Assembly (NCBI GenBank): GCA_029204225.1
Contig: CM055111.1
Coordinates: forward strand, 12,111,697 to 12,175,696
DNA: 64,000 bases
From: Diphasiastrum complanatum
Taxonomy: Eukaryota; Streptophyta; Lycopodiopsida; Lycopodiales; Lycopodiaceae
Direction: 5' to 3'
Part shown: positions 50,061 to 61,835 of the stretch, in pieces
Position numbering within the stretch: position 1 is the stretch's first letter
How the letters are laid out: the number at the start of each line of letters is the position of its first letter
Notes under the pieces: generated by a model
Database searches by the model: none
What the model was told of the DNA's origin: nothing
What the model saw: the letters and a program-made list of their open reading frames with translations, nothing else
Made by a program: the position numbers and the translations under genes

Positions 50061-50355
50061 GTAGTCGTCCCTCATCCCAAAAAATGATGTCTCTGCTTTT
50101 GCCTTCAAATTATGTCTCTGGAATGCTCTGGTCATAATATATGTTATAATCTTTTTAAATTATTTTTATCAGACTAAAATTTTGAACTCAATTTTGATAT
50201 TGGTTAAATTCTTTATCAATTAATTATTTTTATATTCTCTGTCTCCTATGCTAAGCATAGTTTTTTTTTTATTTAATTTTTTTTTAATAAGTTAAGTCTC
50301 CTATTCTATTTATATTTTTTGTCTCCCATGCTAAGCATAGCTTTTTCCTTTTCAG
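50061..50355 (+). other. Intron 2 of the methyltransferase-like gene (probable)
   Basis: The acceptor TTTTCCTTTTCAG|TCT is good. The donor ACC|GTAGTC is weak but keeps phase 0. Two palindrome copies lie inside: CCTATGCTAAGCATAG (50,245) and CCCATGCTAAGCATAG (50,325). Confidence 0.5.
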
Positions 50356-51689
50356 TCTCCCGAAGACAAAAAAAACAAAGTCCTTCCAGAGCAATTCAAG
50401 AGACATAATCTGAAGGCAAAAGCAGAAAAAATGGACATGGAGATATTGGCACGGGGTGAGACCATTGCGGAGGAGGATCCATTAGAGACCTACCTTCCCA
50501 AAAGTGTCGATGATCAACCATGCTTTTACTCTGTTGAGGAGGGCGATTGTAGAGAAATTTCAAAAGATTTAAGAAAAAGACCTTATACACTCTGCATCAC
50601 CGATATACCATATGGATTTCAGATGAAGGAATCATTAAATGATTACTCCTTTCAAATTCACTGAAATCCATAGTTTTATGTAGGGCTTTCTTGAAGTCAC
50701 AACTTCTCCAATTTGAAGAGTTGTTATTTTTCATTCTTCTTGACAATCAACATGCTCTACTAACTTTCTATAATGCAGGAATTGAGAATGCTGTGTGGTA
50801 AGTTCTTAAGTTCCTGAATTATCAATTCGTATTTTAATTTATAATTTTATCTTAAATATTTTATTTAAAATTAAAATTTTAAATTGATTTTACTTGTAAT
50901 GTTCCATGTCAGGTACAAGCCCAATGTCAGGAACTCGGGAGGAGCTCGACTTTGTAATGAAGTAGAATAGATAACCATCGGTTATTATTCTTTGGATGAC
51001 AAACGCTTGATGCTGTATTATAACACTTCCGGACTGACAAGTTTTGGAAACTTGTTCCAGTTTCCAACTGTGACAAAGAAATTAAAAAATTCAATGACGA
51101 GTTTCGTGGCTTGTCCCTACCAAAAGCCACAACAATTAATTAATCATTTAATTGATATTTTTTCTCACCCAACTGATTGGGTTTTAGATTTATTTAGCGG
51201 GAGCGGCACTACGAGTGCATGTGCTGTTCAGAAAGGCAGACATGTTGTTGCAGTAGATTTAGATATTAATTTAGTTGATTTTGTAAAAATGAGAATGAAA
51301 TCTCTTTCAATTTTGCCAAATGAATTACCTAAGGTGGGAAAGAGTTTGGACAGCGAGGATACAATAATTCCCTTGTCCAAGGAACCTCAGCCTCCTGCTA
51401 GCGAAAAAGTAGGTGACATAGAGAATTTGCTGATGTCTTGGTTCAAGATTACAATGTAGTAACTGTAGTCGAGAAAATTGTAGAAGAGATGCCACTTGAT
51501 AATACAGTGGCTACTCAAGAAAAAGCAAAAGAGTGGTTTTGAATAGTTGACCTGATTGACCTCAAAAATTGACTCTCGTTTTGAAATATAAAATTTGTAG
51601 GTGCCCATATAAATCATTGAAGCATCAATCCCAAATAGTGAAAATACATTCCAAAGTTGAAATAGGGATTTGACGTGTGTTTGGGAAAA

Positions 51690-52691
51690 TGACTCAGATC
51701 TGTGAGGGAGAGGTGGCTTGGACAACTGTGATTGGAATGGTAGATCCAATTGTCATAGACTGACCCTGTGAGGAAGTGGAGGCAAGCGATGCATCAGTGG
51801 ATTGAGGGACGAGTAGCTCAGTGTGGATTGCAGTAGGAGGTGGAAGCGTAGTGGGGGTAATTGGTTGCCTAGTACGACGACGTGACGTAGAAGGTGAGTC
51901 AGGAACGACAATCTCGCTACGTATATGATGACGACTATGTGAAGTCGATGTTTGATGTGATGATTCAGCTAGTGCTTCTTCATATAGGGAGAGCACAAAA
52001 TCCATATTGAAGCCATGGATTTTATTGTCAAGATGGGAGGCTGCAAGGAGGGATAACAACTGGCCAGCAACAAACTGTTGTTTGGTATTACTCTTGATAG
52101 CTCGTTTGAGCTCTCCAAAGACAGTCTTGAACCAGTTATATGGTTCCAATGGGGCTTTAGCTATCTTGGCTTGGGATTCAACTATCCTATGTAGAATCTG
52201 GGAAGAGGTACGATTTTTCTTGAGGTTTCCAACCATCAGAAAATTATTGAGGAGTTGGGTAACAACATGGATGGCAAGATCAGTAATGGCCCCTAAGAGA
52301 TAGTCGTCATTTGTCCAATACAAGTCATTTGTGATATCAATATAAAGCTTAATAGATTGTTTTGCTTGTTTATGATTCAGTGAGGCTTGAGTGCCGGATG
52401 AAATCCTATGGCAACAAGGACGGCTTCAGTTACGCGCACCTTGTGTGTGGCTCCTTGAAAGGGAATATAAACTTTGGATTTTTCCTCCTTCCAGGTACTA
52501 AAGGCAAGAGTGATGAAATCCATGTTAATTCGTCCCGAGAAGGCCCGCTCATAAATACCCATTGCAGTGAGCAGAGGCTTCACAAGGTGACTGACCATGC
52601 TTGTGCTAGGAAGTATCATGATGTCCGTTGCAGACGGGATATTACGATGGATTGTATAATGAGGTGACTGAGAAGTGTGTGTGGAAGACAT
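51690..52691 (-). CDS. Second copy of the Ty3 extra ORF, N-terminal two thirds (fossil)
   Basis: It starts at 52,691 (MSSTHTSQSPHYTIHRNI), matching the start of the extra ORF at 32,927. Shared blocks include ATDIMILPSTSMV, LAFSTWKEEKSK, FQGATHKVRV, LEPYNWFKTV, NTKQQF and LLSLLAASHL. It ends in the Pro/Ser/Thr-rich linker, so the coiled-coil and C-terminal parts are not seen here. No integrase or LTR was recognised next to it. Sequence to the right (52,692-53,814) would be the spacer. Broken. Confidence 0.75.
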
Positions 52692-53814
52692 GGTGGAACA
52701 GTTAGAATTAATGTAGAATCATTGTGCTACTGACAGGAAAAAATTTGGTGAAAAATTGACAATTTTGAAGCTAGTTGAAAGGAAACTGGATTTGGGGTTA
52801 CGGTTTTCTACACATAACTGGTGATTTCTTCGTTGTTTGTCCACCATTTTGGATGTTGTAAGGACAGGAAGGAACCTAATTACATTGTCAACCATCCATG
52901 GAGACAATTAACTTAGCAGATTTGCGGTAAAAGGTGAAAAAAGCAACTTTGTCAAGCTGAGCTAAAATCACCGTTTCTCCACGGAATTTCATGATTGAAC
53001 ACTCTATAGACTTGGTATCAGTAGGGTGACCCTGCTCCAGGCCTCAGATTGTGCTCAAATCGATCCAAAGACAAAATTGGTCAAGCAAAAATCAGTTTGG
53101 GGGAGGCGTGGCCGTAGACAGAGAGGAGCGTGGAGTTCACACGCGACGAATGGGGGCAGCAGCTTAGCGTTAAAAAGTTTATAGCGGTCCCAAGAAGGGG
53201 TTTCGGCACACATGAGTGAATGTGACCATAGATTGGACTCCTATTGGATCAACGGCCGTGATAGATTGCTCAGGGAACAATCTGGACCACAAGATCGTAG
53301 TGGACCATTGGATAAAGTGGAAAAGGTCTCGAAGGGTCTTGAAGTGCATTATGACCTTCAACTTCATTAAAAATTTTCATACTGAAAGTCGAGTTGGGTC
53401 TCTTCACAAGTGAAGAGTGAAGTTTCTTCAAGGTGAAGAAACAGTTCAAAAACAAAGAAAATCCCTATTTTTGGGTCCTTTGCCCTTTTTGACCCAAACG
53501 AAAGGCTATAACCTCCAAACAAAGGGCCCCCGAACTATACCTGCAAGTACGGTACAACAAAACAGAGTGACTGCAATGGAGAAAGTTTTCGAAGTGCACG
53601 AAAAGTGATCTCACCATTCCATTGGACACGTAGTTGGGAGTTGACGACTGAGTGCATTTCAGAAGGCGACGCCGATTTGGCTTTCAAATTGGTGGAAAAG
53701 CGGCGAGTGGCCTGGTAAGGAAAAAGTACAAGGTCATTATTTCAATCTCTGACATCACAGTTGGCCTCGACATACTGCTTTTAGCCTACGACAGAAGTTT
53801 TATGCAGTTTTGCG
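52692..53814. other. No gene recognised
   Basis: By position this may include the spacer upstream of the extra ORF copy and the leader of the copia body to the right. No GCGAAGGTT or TCGGATGCA array is visible, and no primer-binding site was found. Confidence 0.4.
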
Positions 53815-56800
53815 ATGGCAAACATGGGAGAGCCCATTTTGAGTGAAAGTAGCAAATTGGACGGGATTTCCAACTATGCAGTGTGGAAATTCAAAATGAA
53901 AAACATACTGATGGAGAAAGATGTGTGGGAAGTCATCACAGGTGATGAGAGCAAGCCGCCAAATGAAGCGGATATCAAAGTGTTCGACAAGAAGATGAGA
54001 AAAATTTTGATCTTCATTAACTTGTCAGTGAAGGATCACATCATTACCCACATTTGTGATGCTGTTACACCCAGACAGGCATGGGGATGTGCTAAAGGAG
54101 TAGTTCGAGATGTCAAATCCGTCAAAAATCATGTTTCTGAAGTCAAAGCTGAATAGTGCCCGAATGGAGCAAGGATGAGCACATTCAGATGTACATGACC
54201 AGAATCAAGACAATGAGAGATGAACTGCATTCTATTGGAGAGCGCATACGTGATGTGGAGCTGGTGCATAATGCATTATGCAGTATTGCAGAACCCTATC
54301 AGATGTTTGTGAGCGGAATAGCATCAAGAGAAAGGTTTGCCAACCTTTTGACGAGATCAAGGAATCTTGATGCAGCGAAGAGCAACGACGAGAAAGGTTG
54401 AAAAGCTTAGCGTCAAAATACAGACGTCAGGCACTTGCCGGACACGCCAAAAACAAGGCTAAGGGCAACAAAGGGCAAGAAGGCAGTCCTAAGCAGCAAT
54501 TTGCCAAGTCTCAGGAGGATGAGGGATCTTTCCAGTAAGACCAAGAAGAAAGGCAAGTGCTTCCATTGTGGTAAAAGGGCCATTGAAGGAGTGAATGTCG
54601 CAAATCCTAGCAGAAAAAGACAAGGGAAAAACCAAGCACGCAGGTAACCTTGTCGATGAGGATGAGATTGAAGAATCTAGCATCTTATATCTGCATTGTA
54701 TCTAATCAAGATGATCAAGGCGTGGTAATATTGACTCGGGAGTCACAAGATACTGACAGTGGTAACAAGAATTGTTCAGTAGCTTGAAAGTGTTGGTATG
54801 GAACGTCCATTTTCACAAGCAAATGGCGATGGTCGGTTGTGCAAGATCAAGGGAATAGGCACTGTTTCAATCCAACTACTTGATGGCAAAAGCAGGATGA
54901 TCAGGGAGGTACTTTATGTACCAGGTTTGAAGAAAAATCTACTTTCTGTTGGAGTCATTACTGATCAAAAGTTGAAAGTAGAATTCACCCATGATCGTTG
55001 CTTTGTGAAGGATGTGAACCAAAAATACAAAGGTTATTGCGGATGGAGTAAGGTAGCCCAATACTAAATTGTACAGGTTGAATGCTACAATTAAGGGGCA
55101 ACATGGACTCATATCGTCCATTCCATTGCAAACTGAATTGTGGCATAAGAGGCTTGGTCACTTGAACTTGGGAATCCTCAGTTTGATGGGAAAATTGGAG
55201 ATGGTAACATGATTGCCTACTATAGAAGACCACTTTTAATCGATGTGCGAATCATGTGTATATGGGAAGTAGCATCGAGAGAAGTTCAATAAAGGTGGTG
55301 TTGCAAGAGCAAAGAACATCCTGGATTTAATCCACACAGATTTATGCGGGCCTATGAGGACCATGTCCGTAGGTAAAGCCTTCTATTTCATGACCTTTAT
55401 TGATGGTATGTCACATAAGACGTGGATCTACTTCTTGAAGAAAAAATCAGATGCATTTAACAATTTCAAGAGCTTCAAAGCATTGGTCAAAAATCAGTCA
55501 GGTAGGAAGATCAAAGTCCTAAGATTAGATAGTGGAGGTGAGTACAAGTCTAATGACTTCAATGATCTTTGTGATCAATGTGGGATTAAAAGACAATTTA
55601 TGCAAGCTCATACTCCTGCTCTCAATGGTGTAGCTGAGCGCAAGAATCGTACGATTGTGAAAAGTGCCAGATCTATGCTAGCTAAGATGAAACTACCAAA
55701 AGATTTTTGGTCAGAAGCATGCAGTACATCAGTCTATCTTCAAAATAGAAGTCCTACCATTGCCATACCAAAGATAACACCTGAGAAAGCATTCACGAAG
55801 AAGAAGTCAAAGGTGAACCACTTGCGAATCTTTGGATGTAAGGCCTTTGTACACATTCCTAAGGAAGAGAGATGTAAACTTGATGTGAAAGCTAGCAAAT
55901 GTATATTCCTAGGATATGATGAACGTGTGAAGGGCTATAGATGTTTTGATCCAGTGGAAAACAAAATCCATGTAAGCGTGATGTTATCTTTGATGAATCC
56001 AAGATGTATGAAGACGAGGATGCTGAGAAGATAGATACATCTAGTGGGAAAGATGATATAGTGAGGATACCTCCTGATGATAATCCATTCATTGACCTTC
56101 CAAGTGATGAGCATGAGGATACATCTCAAGATACAACTACTCAACACCAAGAAACAGGTTGGAGAGGTAGAGATAAACCTTTTGGTGCAAGAAGGATTGA
56201 AGTTACAGGTGACAAACGCAAGGAGAAGGATGTACTGCGGGATACATTTTCACCAGGAAGTCGATCACCTGACAAGAAGCTCCCTAAATGGTTTGAGAGA
56301 TTGTTGGAGAGCCGCAACATGGATGACTTTCCAGGATCATCTAGCCAGGAAGAGCTATGAAGATCAACAAGAGAGAAAACACAACCTGAAAGGTATGAAG
56401 CAAATTATGCTCTCTTATCTAGCATTATTCAAAGCAAAGAACCTTCGACTTATGGTGAAGCGAAGGATGATGACATTTGGGTCAAGGTCATGGGAGAGGA
56501 GATGGAGTCAATTGCTAAGCATAGCACATGGGACTTAGTAGAACCACCAGTTGGCAAGAAACCCATTGGTTGCAAATGGGTATACAGGACTAAGTACCAT
56601 GCAAATGGAAGTATAGCAAAGCACAAGGCAAGATTGGTGATCAAAGGGTATGCTCAAAGTAAAGGCATTGACTATGAGGAGACCTTTGTACCAGTATATA
56701 AGTGGAATACTCTACGACTACTTGTTGCTTTAGCTTCACATTTTGGTTGGCCTTTGCATCAGATGGATGTGAAATCTGCTTTTTTAAATGGTGAGTTAGA

Positions 56801-57891
56801 AGAAGAGACGTTCATGGATCAACCTGAAGGTTTGTAGTGAAGGGACAAGAAAATAAAGTATGTCGCTTGAGGAAAGCACTTTATGGTCTTAAACAAGCAC
56901 CAGCCAAGTGTTACCTAGGCTTACAAATTGAAAGGGACTATGAGGGAGGTAAGCTACACCTTCACCAGTCCAAATACACCTAGAAGATCCTATAGGACTT
57001 TGGGATGCTGAACTGCAAAGGAGCGAATACTCCAATGCTTGTAGGGACGGTGCTGACAAATGATGACTGTCCGAAGACTAAGGAAGAGAAAAAACAAATG
57101 CAGCTCATGTCTTATAGGAAATTGATAGGATCACTGATGTACCTTGCGGACAACACACGTCCTGATATTGCTTATGCAGTATTCAGGATGAGCAAATTCT
57201 GCACGAATCCAGGCTCGACACATTGGAAGATTGCAAAACGAATTTTGCAATATCTTCAATTAACGAGGGATTATGGCTTATGTTATTGTCGTGATGCAAG
57301 TTTCAAGATACTTTCCTACAATGATGCTAGCTGGGCATCTCTCAAGGACGATTGTAAAAGCGTCTCAGGAGGATGCACAATCGCATTAGGAGCAGTAGTT
57401 CTTTGGGTCAGCAAGAAGCAGACCATTGCGGCCCAGTCATCCTGCGAAGTAGAGTACGTTGCAGCAACAAAATTGGCCAACGAGATAATCTGGATTAGGC
57501 TGTTCCTGGATTGGGCGAAACAAGAAACGAGCCCCTGGTCTTGCAGATGGACAACACCTCTGCAATACACCTGACGAAAGGTCTCGTGTTCCATTCCAGA
57601 ACTAGACACATTGCGATCAAGTATCACTTGATCAGGGATCTAATTGAAAAGAAGATGCTACAGACCACCTTCATCGGAACGAAGGACATGGTTGTTGATA
57701 TCTTCACCAAAGCCCTAGAGAAAGGACTCTTTGAGAGACATAGGAGTAGTCTTGGGATCGTAAAGCTATCATGCTTTGAGAGGGAGCTGAAGAAACAAAA
57801 CGTTTCCAATTACAAAGCGTTGCTAGCTTTCAGCCCTCTTCTTGACGAAGATGTTCATGAACACGAAAGTCAGGAGAAGACACGAACATGA
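53815..57891 (+). mobile_element. Ty1/copia element body
   Basis: gag starts at 53,815 (MANMGEPILSESSKLDGISN), continues at 54,156-54,400, and has a CFHCGK knuckle start near 54,560. A protease-to-integrase segment is 54,798-55,067 (GLKKNLLSVGVITDQKLKVEF). The integrase core is 55,354-56,034 (MTFIDGMSHKTWIYFLK, LDSGGEYKSNDF, NGVAERKNRTIV). RT begins at 56,490-56,837 (GCKWVYRTKYHANGSIAKHK, HQMDVKSAFLNGELEEE). RNase H is 57,005-57,891 (SCEVEYVAATKLANEI, DIFTKALEKGLF). It is broken by several interruptions, and no LTR pair was resolved. It is a relative of the body at 22,549-25,672. Confidence 0.88.
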
Positions 57892-59129
57892 AGGTTTCAC
57901 AAACACTTGACAAGAAGACACGAATACAAAATATTTGCGAATGAGAATCTTTTGCGGTCGAGCATGAGAAAGTCAGGCGACGGAAACGAAACCAACGATG
58001 CAACACAAAAAACGTCGCGAAAGACTTTTTGCCCTCATGCTCCAAAGAGTACCAACAAAGATCATGCAAGTACCCAGAAGTACAGATATCTGACCTGATG
58101 GCATGACGTCAGCAGATACGCTTTAGGTCGTGGCTGATCTGCCACTCTTGTAATTTTCTAATTAGATGTTTAGTCACTCTAATCTTAAAGGTTACATAGA
58201 ACGACTATATACTTGCCGGATGATACTTGATACATACAAGCAAGCAATCAAGACGAAATACAGATAAGAATTCTGCATGCGAACGAGACGAGTTCTGTGT
58301 TCAAGATCCATAGAGATCCACAAGTCCGCTAGTAAGCGAGACATCCACTTGTGAGAGAACTGTATTTCTCTCACACCAATGCACTGCGTGGATCTACATG
58401 CAGTGCTTGAAGAATCAAAGAAAATCAATAGACGATCTTGTAGCCATTGAGCACATGTCTTCTTTTATGTTGTATGATCTCAAATGCAAATGTGTATGCT
58501 GTTATTCATGTGTCTGATTCTATCACTCCTTTCAATTTCCCACATTGGTTGAATTTGTTGAATGCTGCATTAATTTATAAATGTAGATCAGCAGTGTCTG
58601 ACTACATTCTGGAGGACTATAGGAGTGACTTAGCTAGCAGTGTCCAGTGACCACATCTGAACTTCATCTGAATCGGAAGAGAATCGCGGTTGCTTCGCTT
58701 TCGCGACAGTTTTGTGAGAGTTTCGCGACAACCCAATTTATTTCTCTTCCTTCAGAATCCCAAGCTTCCAAAGATGATGTGCACTTACCAACTTCCTTGA
58801 GAAGCTCATTGGTAACATTCATCTTCATCATGTGTAGAGCCTTTCTGGGCCCTCTTGTCATACCTCAATTGATCTTGTTGTGTTGCTGGTCTCTCGTCAG
58901 AACCTACAACAATATCCAAAACATCATTCATCTCAAGAAGTAATTACTTGAGGTAAGCCTATCATTGGCTTCCAACAATGAATAATTACTTTCCACAATG
59001 AGTAATTACTTGAGGTAAGCCTATCATTGGCTTCCAACATGACTCCAATTGAGGTTGCCATGTAGTAATGACCCGATCTTCTCTTTCAACCTGTTTCAAT
59101 GCACAAAGCACTCCTTTGAACAACAACAA
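57892..59129. other. No gene recognised; probable copia 3' end
   Basis: The sequence after the RNase H end has LTR-like features, but no matching 5' copy was found. A short frame at 58,447-58,650 (ITPFNFPHWLNLLNA) faintly resembles hAT transposase sequence; this is not supported enough to call. Confidence 0.35.
58941..59039. repeat. 62-bp tandem duplication
   Basis: TAATTACTTGAGGTAAGCCT and the following 17 bp recur at 58,941 and 59,003, 62 bp apart. Confidence 0.85.
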
Positions 59130-60069
59130 ATGTTTTCAAAAGAAATCACACAGATTTGAAACTATCTCAACAATTATCTTCTAGAACTTATACCAAGCAC
59201 ATCAACAAATAGAATCATGGAATCTTGATCAACCTATGATCTATCCTCAATCTAATGACTTTTGCCACTTCCTAAGATTGAAACACACTCAAATGAAGTC
59301 TAGCAACTTCACTATCTAGAGATCCAATCAAAATTAGGGTGTTTACAAAATCACAAAAAATTGACTATTCCAAATCTACATGAAAATGATGAAAATTTGA
59401 TATGCAATCTATTAGCCACCATTTAGGCTAATCCAATGATCCAAAAATTGGCCAAATCTAGTATGTTAAATCACAAATTAGAATTGATCAAGTTTACAGA
59501 CCTATATAGGGATTTGATCTACAAAAGATCCAATCTACAAAAGCAAAAAAACTCAATTTTGGTGTAGAATCCTCTCTAGCATGGTCTAGCCTTGATATCT
59601 TTACCAAATCATTGATAGACATGATTTACTCTTTCATAACCTGAAACGCAAGCTCTGATACCATGTGAAGGATTTTAGATCATTTATGAGCCAATCCATG
59701 TCCCTAATCTTTGGTTACACTGAGAAGATACTCTACCAATTTCACCAATGTAGAAAAATTCAGCATCTACACACAAAATGAGATGCAAACTCTAATAGAA
59801 CTTGATCAAACATGAATCAAATGATAAAGTACTATTGTTGTCTGTACAAAACCAGCAAGCTACTATATTTCACACGTGTGGATCCAAAAATAACAAATAT
59901 AGATCATTCTTCTACACATAGATTTGCATGCAATTTCAAAAAGTGTTTATTCAAATGAAATTTAGACTAATGAACGTTGGAAAGTCAATCTCTAAGTCTA
60001 AAAACAAAGTTGTCCTTTTTCAAATATGGAAATATAGCAAATATAATCAAACTAGTTGAATCTTTCACA
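59130..60069 (-). mobile_element. 5' LTR and leader of a second copy of the 16.8-20.3 kb copia family
   Basis: The leader (59,130-59,651) is collinear with 19,070-19,599 (for example AATCTTGATCAACCTATGAT). The primer site TGGTATCAGAGC (minus strand) is 59,652-59,663, and the LTR is 59,664-60,069 (TGTGAAGG...CTTTCACA). It is shorter than the 702-bp LTR and lacks its long GA tract. Only this end of the element is present. Confidence 0.8.
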
Positions 60070-61262
60070 CTGCGTCTATCCTAAATAGATTTGGAATGAA
60101 GAATTGTAAAGGCATTGAGACTCCAAAGCAACATGTAAAAGCATCTATTGACGTTGATGAAGCATCCTTTGAGGACGTCACTTTATATAGAAGGCTTATA
60201 GGCTCCTTGATATATTTGACTATAACTAGACTTGATCTTAGTTATAGTGCTGGAAAATTAAGCCAATTCATGCAAAGTCCTTTGATATCACATTGGAAGA
60301 TGGCCAAAAGAGTTCTTAGATACATCTCATCAACTAAGAATTTTGGCATATCGTATAGTGGGACTAATCTTGGCTTAAGAGCCTATAGTGACTCTGATTT
60401 TCTAGGTAACAAAATTAATCAAAGTCAACAAGTTCATTTGCCACCTTCTTATGTGATGGAATAGTATCATGGCTTTCCAAAAGACAAGATACAATTTCCT
60501 TATCTTCCATAGAATCTGAGTATAAGGCCTTGAGATCAACATGCAAAGAGGTCTTATGGCTCAAGAGGCTATTGGTGGAGCTTCATGTCATTGAGGAGGA
60601 GGTTCTTATCATCTATTGTGACAACCAATTAGCATTGCAAGCCAAAGAGATCAAGCTTAACATGTGTCTTCATCGAATTGCTTAGCTGATCTATTCACTA
60701 AATCCTTGCCTAAGGATTCATTTGTTAAGCTAAGATCTTCAATTGGAGTAATTGATAAAAATATCATAATTTTCAAGGCTAGATTTGAGGAGTGTGAAAA
60801 ATTGCCAATGTTGGCAAATCTAGCCATGTAGATAAATGTGAACTATGTGCATAAGTGGGTCCCACACGTGTGAGGCCAAGATGCCACGTGGGAAACCTAT
60901 CCTAGTGTAGGTTAGATTGAGTCTAAAAAGTTGGTCATGTCTATTTGGTAGTGATTCCTACATTATAAGACCTAGACCTAGATTTATGATGAGAATTTGA
61001 CCAACTAGCTACTTGGGATGACTTTAGGAAAGAGTCTAGGGTTGCAACTCAGGGCAAGAAAGCCAAGTTAACTTCCTTATTACGTGCTAGAAATTCACCT
61101 AACTTTATAAAAGAAGTGACTTTCACTATGTATTCCATCCTCCCATGGTGAGAAGAGATTATTTTTTGGAGCTAATTGGCAATCTTGAGCTACTCCACAT
61201 TTGTATTGTGATTTTGTGATCCAAATGCAACCAAAGTGATTTAGCCTTATTCTCTGTCTACA
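60070..61262 (+). mobile_element. Copia RNase H end with 3' LTR, abutting an opposite-strand copia end
   Basis: The RT/RNase H segment (60,096-60,464) contains MKNCKGIETP, LYRRLIGSLIYL, KMAKRVLRYI and YSDSDFLGNK. Further decayed RNase H follows to about 60,780. A purine-rich GATTTGAGGAG precedes TGTGAAAAATTG at 60,793, where a probable 3' LTR starts and runs to about 61,262 (CTGTCTACA). The lineage is copia, not the same family as the LTR immediately to its left. Broken. Confidence 0.75.
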
Positions 61263-61619
61263 GGCCATATAGCAGGCTATGGTTCACAAGTGTGGACTCG
61301 GATTTCATCTATGATCAATGCTTTTGATTGTTCTTGCTTGTTGTTGTCAAATTGCCAATCTAGATCAACTTTTTTGTGTCTAGTTTTTTTATAGATTGTT
61401 AAGCAAGCATCCAATCGTTCTTGTGGATCTTTTGTAGATCCATTGATGGTCCAAAAGTACAATACTTTCACATATTACTCATAAAAGGGTCCATATGCCC
61501 ATATGAGCAAGAACGTTGTGGTATACCACAAATGCATTGTCACAATCTCTTGAACAAAAATGTGATTGTATAAGATTGAATGCAAGGTAATAAGCTAATT
61601 TCAAATTTAAGTTGTTGTC

Positions 61620-61835
61620 CATCACAATGGGGTGTATAGGTAGAGTTGTTGACTGCCATCAAAAAGGTGCATGCTTGAATCCCGACCACTGTGTAGTGAC
61701 ATCTAAGGAGCTTAGCTCCGTAAATGGCATTGCCAAGTTCTATATGTTGTATATGACGACTACTAGTTGCTTAACATGTATGCAAAAAAATTCAAGCTGT
61801 CTTGGAACTGTGGCATAATGGATAACATTTTATTT
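61620..61835 (+). repeat. Possible tRNA-derived SINE
   Basis: TATAGGTAGAGTTGTTGACTGCC resembles a pol III A box with the start of an anticodon arm, and GCTTGAATCCCGACC, 33 bp on, resembles a B box (GGTTCGAATCC). A TGGCATAATGGATAACA stretch near 61,811 again resembles tRNA. No target duplication or A-tail was fixed. Confidence 0.35.

Larger units (their letters stand above)
49479..51540 (+). pseudogene. Beta-class (N4/N6-type) DNA methyltransferase-like gene with introns
   Basis: Seen: CITDIPYGF (near 50,600) is a variant of amino-methyltransferase motif IV (DPPY). Further on, WYKPN and GGARLCNEVE (50,913-50,967) precede KPQQLINHLIDIF (motif X region) and VLDLFSGSGTTSACAVQKG (51,181-51,237), motif I, which binds S-adenosylmethionine. 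The order IV-X-I is that of the beta class (Pfam N6_N4_Mtase). Probable exons are 49,479-49,757, 49,896-50,060, 50,356-50,664, 50,779-50,797 and 50,913-51,459 or later. Splices 1-2, 2-3 and 4-5 keep frame. A TAG codon at 50,968-50,970 lies in frame between GGARLCNEVE and ITIGYY, and no clear donor ends the third exon, so the copy is probably a pseudogene. A longer C-terminal frame (ADVLVQDYNVVTVVEKIVEE) overlaps to about 51,540. The N-terminal 90 residues are unrecognised. Confidence 0.65.

Noticed and set aside
49479-51540. Bacterial restriction-modification contamination
   Set aside because: In-frame GT-AG introns, AT-rich plant-like flanks and adjacent copia and DUF7869 sequence argue for a nuclear locus.
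58447-58650. hAT-transposase-like fragment
   Set aside because: The resemblance rests on one short hydrophobic stretch and lies in probable LTR sequence.
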